This document shows, piece after piece, positions 61,858-64,000 of a DNA stretch of 64,000 nt. Within the stretch, counting starts at the first letter, position 1, and each line of letters begins with the position of its first letter. The stretch spans positions 434,001 through 498,000 of the forward strand of contig OAPG01000008.1 of NCBI GenBank assembly GCA_900208305.1, given 5' to 3'. The position numbers were made by a program, and so were the translations under genes. The notes beneath the pieces were generated by a model. It did not search any database and was not told the DNA's origin. It saw nothing but the letters and a program-made list of their open reading frames with translations. This stretch comes from Melanopsichium pennsylvanicum (lineage: Eukaryota > Basidiomycota > Ustilaginomycetes > Ustilaginales).

Positions 61858-62205
61858 CAGCAGCAGCAGCAGCAGCAACAACAACAACAGCAACAACAAC
61901 AGCAACAACAGCAACAACAGCAACAACAGCAACAACAGCAACAACAGCAACAACAGCAGCAACAACAACAACAGCAACAACAACAGCAACAACAGCAACA
62001 ACAGCAACAACAGCAACAACAGCAACAACAGCAACAACAGCAGCAACAACAACAACAGCAACAACAACAGCAACAACAGCAACAACAGCAACAACAGCAA
62101 CAACAGCAACAACAGCAACAACAGCAACAACAGCAACAACAGCAACAACAGCAACAACAGCAACAACAGCAACAACAGCAACAACAGCAACAACAGCAAC
62201 AACAG
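61858..62205 (+). repeat. 348-bp pure CAG/CAA tract with 84-bp higher-order units
   Basis: 116 consecutive Gln codons in one frame with no interruption. Most is (CAACAACAG)n, but the block CAGCAG(CAA)4CAG(CAA)3CAG recurs starting at 61870, 61954 and 62038, exactly 84 bp apart. The surrounding frame has no upstream ATG (it opens with TTG at 61810) and ends at 62307, so translation is doubtful. Confidence 0.9.
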
Positions 62206-62559
62206 CGCTGTGTACAACATATAGCACAGCACCATCTACATCTTACACCCCAACATGCCTCTGCTGACCCCTCCTCCCACCCCTCCTTCCTTGGCTCCTT
62301 CTCCTGAGGTCTGCTGCTGCTGCTTGAGGCCTCTGACAGCCTATAACATGGTCTGCGGCCTGTTTGGAATTGTTACCTTGTTCTTCTGCTTGCGCTGCTG
62401 CCTGCTGTTAGGACCCTGCCTGGGCGCACCTGATGAAGGGAGGAACTGTTGCCAATTGCATCTGGCACCACCACATCACCCGTGCCACCCACGCAACCCG
62501 CAATGAATCCTGCAACGCCCATATGACCTGCTTGGGTAGTGCCGCAGCCCCCCTACCTA
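62206..62559. other. Region between the poly-Gln tract and inverted repeat
   Basis: A Cys/Pro/Leu-rich 83-codon frame (62255-62506) is present but has no domain and poor composition. Nothing supported. Confidence 0.35.
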
Positions 62560-62605
62560 CCCCTTACCTCCCCTGACCTCTAGCGCCCTGCCTTCCTGGA
62601 GGTTG
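62560..62605 (-). repeat. Right arm of the 46-bp inverted repeat
   Basis: Starts CCCCTTACCTCCCCTGACC; partner of 60890-60935. Its right end coincides to within two bases with the start of the LTR-like block at 62604. Confidence 0.75.
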
Positions 62606-62968
62606 TTGAATGTTTTATATAGCTGTATCACCCGCAGGATAGCACCGCTCAATACAAATAGACTATTCCTGTTCACCATCATTGTGTAGATACCTCTCAT
62701 GCAAGCTCTAACCATTCTACACCAAGCTGCCCAGCATTCCTGTATCCTGGCGGTATAAGACCCTTGGTGCTTTCTAACACTTGCGCAATCACCTTGACAG
62801 TCTTATCAACTAAGTAACTGCTCTCCTTTCTCTCTTGATCTCTTGGAGTTACATTTGCTAACATCACAGACTGTCTCTTGCTTACTTCTTGTGTTTGCAC
62901 AGTCTTTCAATAGCTCTTCACATTCTCTTTTGAGGTGCACCAATTGAGTGCAGTGCTTCAATACAACA
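62604..62968. mobile_element. Possible second solo LTR, 365 bp
   Basis: Begins TGTTGAATG and ends ATACAACA: 5-bp inverted termini TGTTG/CAACA with TG...CA ends. It contains a TTTTATATAG (TATA in either orientation near the left end) and is AT/pyrimidine-rich. No matching flanking duplication (GAGGT versus TTGTT), so it is weaker than the 61191 element. Confidence 0.35.
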
Positions 62969-63726
62969 TTGTTTCTGAACACCATTGCTTATGTGTTAAG
63001 GCTGTAGGGTCTAGATACCGCGGGCGGCTACAGCCGGGATGGAGGCTACGGGTACGGAGAGGTTGTAGGCGGGGGCGACACAGGCGGTCGGGGGTCAGAG
63101 CACACTACTGCGTTGCTATAGAGCTAACTAAGTAATACATGCAACGAGGTCCGGAGGCGACCTCATGTCAGGCGGGGGGCGGGGTGGTAAGGTACAGGAG
63201 CTATCGGTCACTTCCCACCGCGGCGTTACAATGTTAGGTTGCCGACGGTCGTATTCTACGTACGGAGGGGCCAGCCGCGGTTGGGCGGTAGGAGGATCGT
63301 GTCAGGCCAACCGCTCCGCCACGAGGGGTCCGGAGAGGGTCGGTTGGGGCCCGATCACAACGATCGCTCAATCGGGAGGGGGGCCGAGCACCCCCTCTTT
63401 GGACTCCGGTTGGTAGGCACTAACATTACCCCCCGGTTCAGGCCAACTGGTCCCCAGGCGGCTGATAGGACAGGAGGGCGAGGGGGGTCGTACTCCCTCA
63501 ACCTTAATCCGCGCCAGGGACGCCTCTCTGTACAAGTCGCGACGCTCGTCTCGGCAATTTAATCGCGGATGCGCAGCAATGAGGCAATACCACCCACAAT
63601 GCCTTGGACCGGCGGAATTGACTGTGCGCCATTGCTCGTGCGTAGCTATCGAGGGGGGATATAAGGATGGGGGTCGACGGGTCTTCCTTCTCAATTTCCC
63701 CCATTCTTCCCCATTCCCTTTTCGAA
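62969..63726. other. GC- and CpG-rich block, 5' flank of an off-window gene or element
   Basis: From about 63001 the composition switches sharply to GC/CpG-rich DNA with G runs, unlike the AT-rich repeats to its left. A TATAAG at 63660-63665 lies 62 bp before the 63727 ATG and is followed by a pyrimidine-rich leader, so its right end reads as a promoter. Confidence 0.45.
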
Positions 63727-63898
63727 ATGTCGTCGTCACCAGCAGACGCTTCCATGGATTCCCCGGCCGACAACCCGTTGGCCGATATCAGTACCGTTCC
63801 CCCACCATCGCCTACGTCCGCGACGGCGGCAGCGTCGGCAACGGCAGCAACAACAACAACAGCAACAACAACAACAACAACAATACCCGCTTCCGGAG
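63727..63898 (+). CDS. First exon of an unidentified gene, continuing beyond the window
   Basis: ATG at 63727 (MSSSPADASMDSPADNPL...) after a TATAAG and pyrimidine-rich leader. A Ser/Pro/Ala/Thr-rich 57-codon stretch, with an in-frame (CAA/ACA)n run giving poly-Thr, ends at a consensus donor GTGAGT (63899-63904), phase 1. The low-complexity start could be a host protein or the N-terminus of a retroelement gag; no domain is reached before the window ends. Confidence 0.4.
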
Positions 63899-64000
63899 GT
63901 GAGTCGGTCGTGGTTCTGTCGTGATTCGGTTGTGGATGGGGGGCCCAGAGGGTCTGACAACCACCGGTCGGTGCCGTGGGATGGGTTACTGACATTTGTT

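Noticed and set aside
61810..62307. Poly-Gln protein frame (165 codons) and its poly-Leu/poly-Val antisense frames
   Set aside because: No ATG before the tract, no domain on either side, and any triplet repeat is open in all frames.
62255..62506. Cys/Pro/Leu-rich 83-codon frame
   Set aside because: Could be mistaken for a small cysteine-rich secreted protein, but it has no signal peptide followed by ordered Cys spacing and lies between repeats.
1..64000. tRNA, rRNA, snRNA and CRISPR features
   Set aside because: I looked for B-box-like GGTTCGA sequences with cloverleaf potential and for spaced direct repeats on both strands and found none that held up; CRISPR is not expected in a fungal genome.

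Overview
The window looks like nuclear DNA of a basidiomycete smut fungus (Ustilaginaceae or a close relative). The grounds are: very long, mostly intronless reading frames on both strands; large Ser/Ala/Gln-rich disordered proteins; conserved fungal housekeeping genes; and AT-rich intergenic DNA. The assignment is an inference from style, not from a database match.

Layout, left to right: xanthine dehydrogenase (-), a Rad16-type repair ATPase (-), separase (-); a 750-bp divergent promoter; an Afi1-like DENN/SPA polarity protein (+), a THO5-like mRNA export subunit (+); convergently, mitochondrial Trp-tRNA synthetase (-). Upstream of the synthetase is a 5'-truncated LINE (RNase H and zinc knuckle, frameshifted, A-rich tail). 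Then come a small spliced candidate gene (+), an Mtr-type amino-acid permease (+), an insulinase-family M16 protease (+), a Nudix hydrolase with a probable terminal intron (+), a broken or multi-exon unknown gene (-), a bestrophin-like channel (-), a giant disordered PH-domain protein (+), an NT-C2 protein with a His-rich insertion (+), proteasome subunit Rpn3 (+), a TFIIIC triple-barrel subunit (-), and a 1563-aa protein with a C-terminal alpha/beta-hydrolase (+).

From about 60.05 kb to the end the character changes. No conserved gene is visible. There is a clean 307-bp solo LTR, a second LTR-like block, an inverted repeat pair, a 348-bp pure CAG/CAA tract with an 84-bp higher-order repeat, and finally a GC/CpG-rich block holding the first exon of something that runs off the window. 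This looks like a repeat-rich accessory or subtelomere-like stretch joined to a gene-dense core.

The genes do not form one pathway; they are ordinary eukaryotic neighbours (purine catabolism, DNA repair, chromosome segregation, polarity, RNA export, translation, transport, proteolysis, Pol III transcription). The least explained items are two spliced candidates with no recognised family (25.0-25.7 kb and 34.0-35.3 kb), the disordered hydrolase, the His-rich C2 protein and the 60-64 kb repeat block. I saw no tRNA, rRNA or CRISPR.
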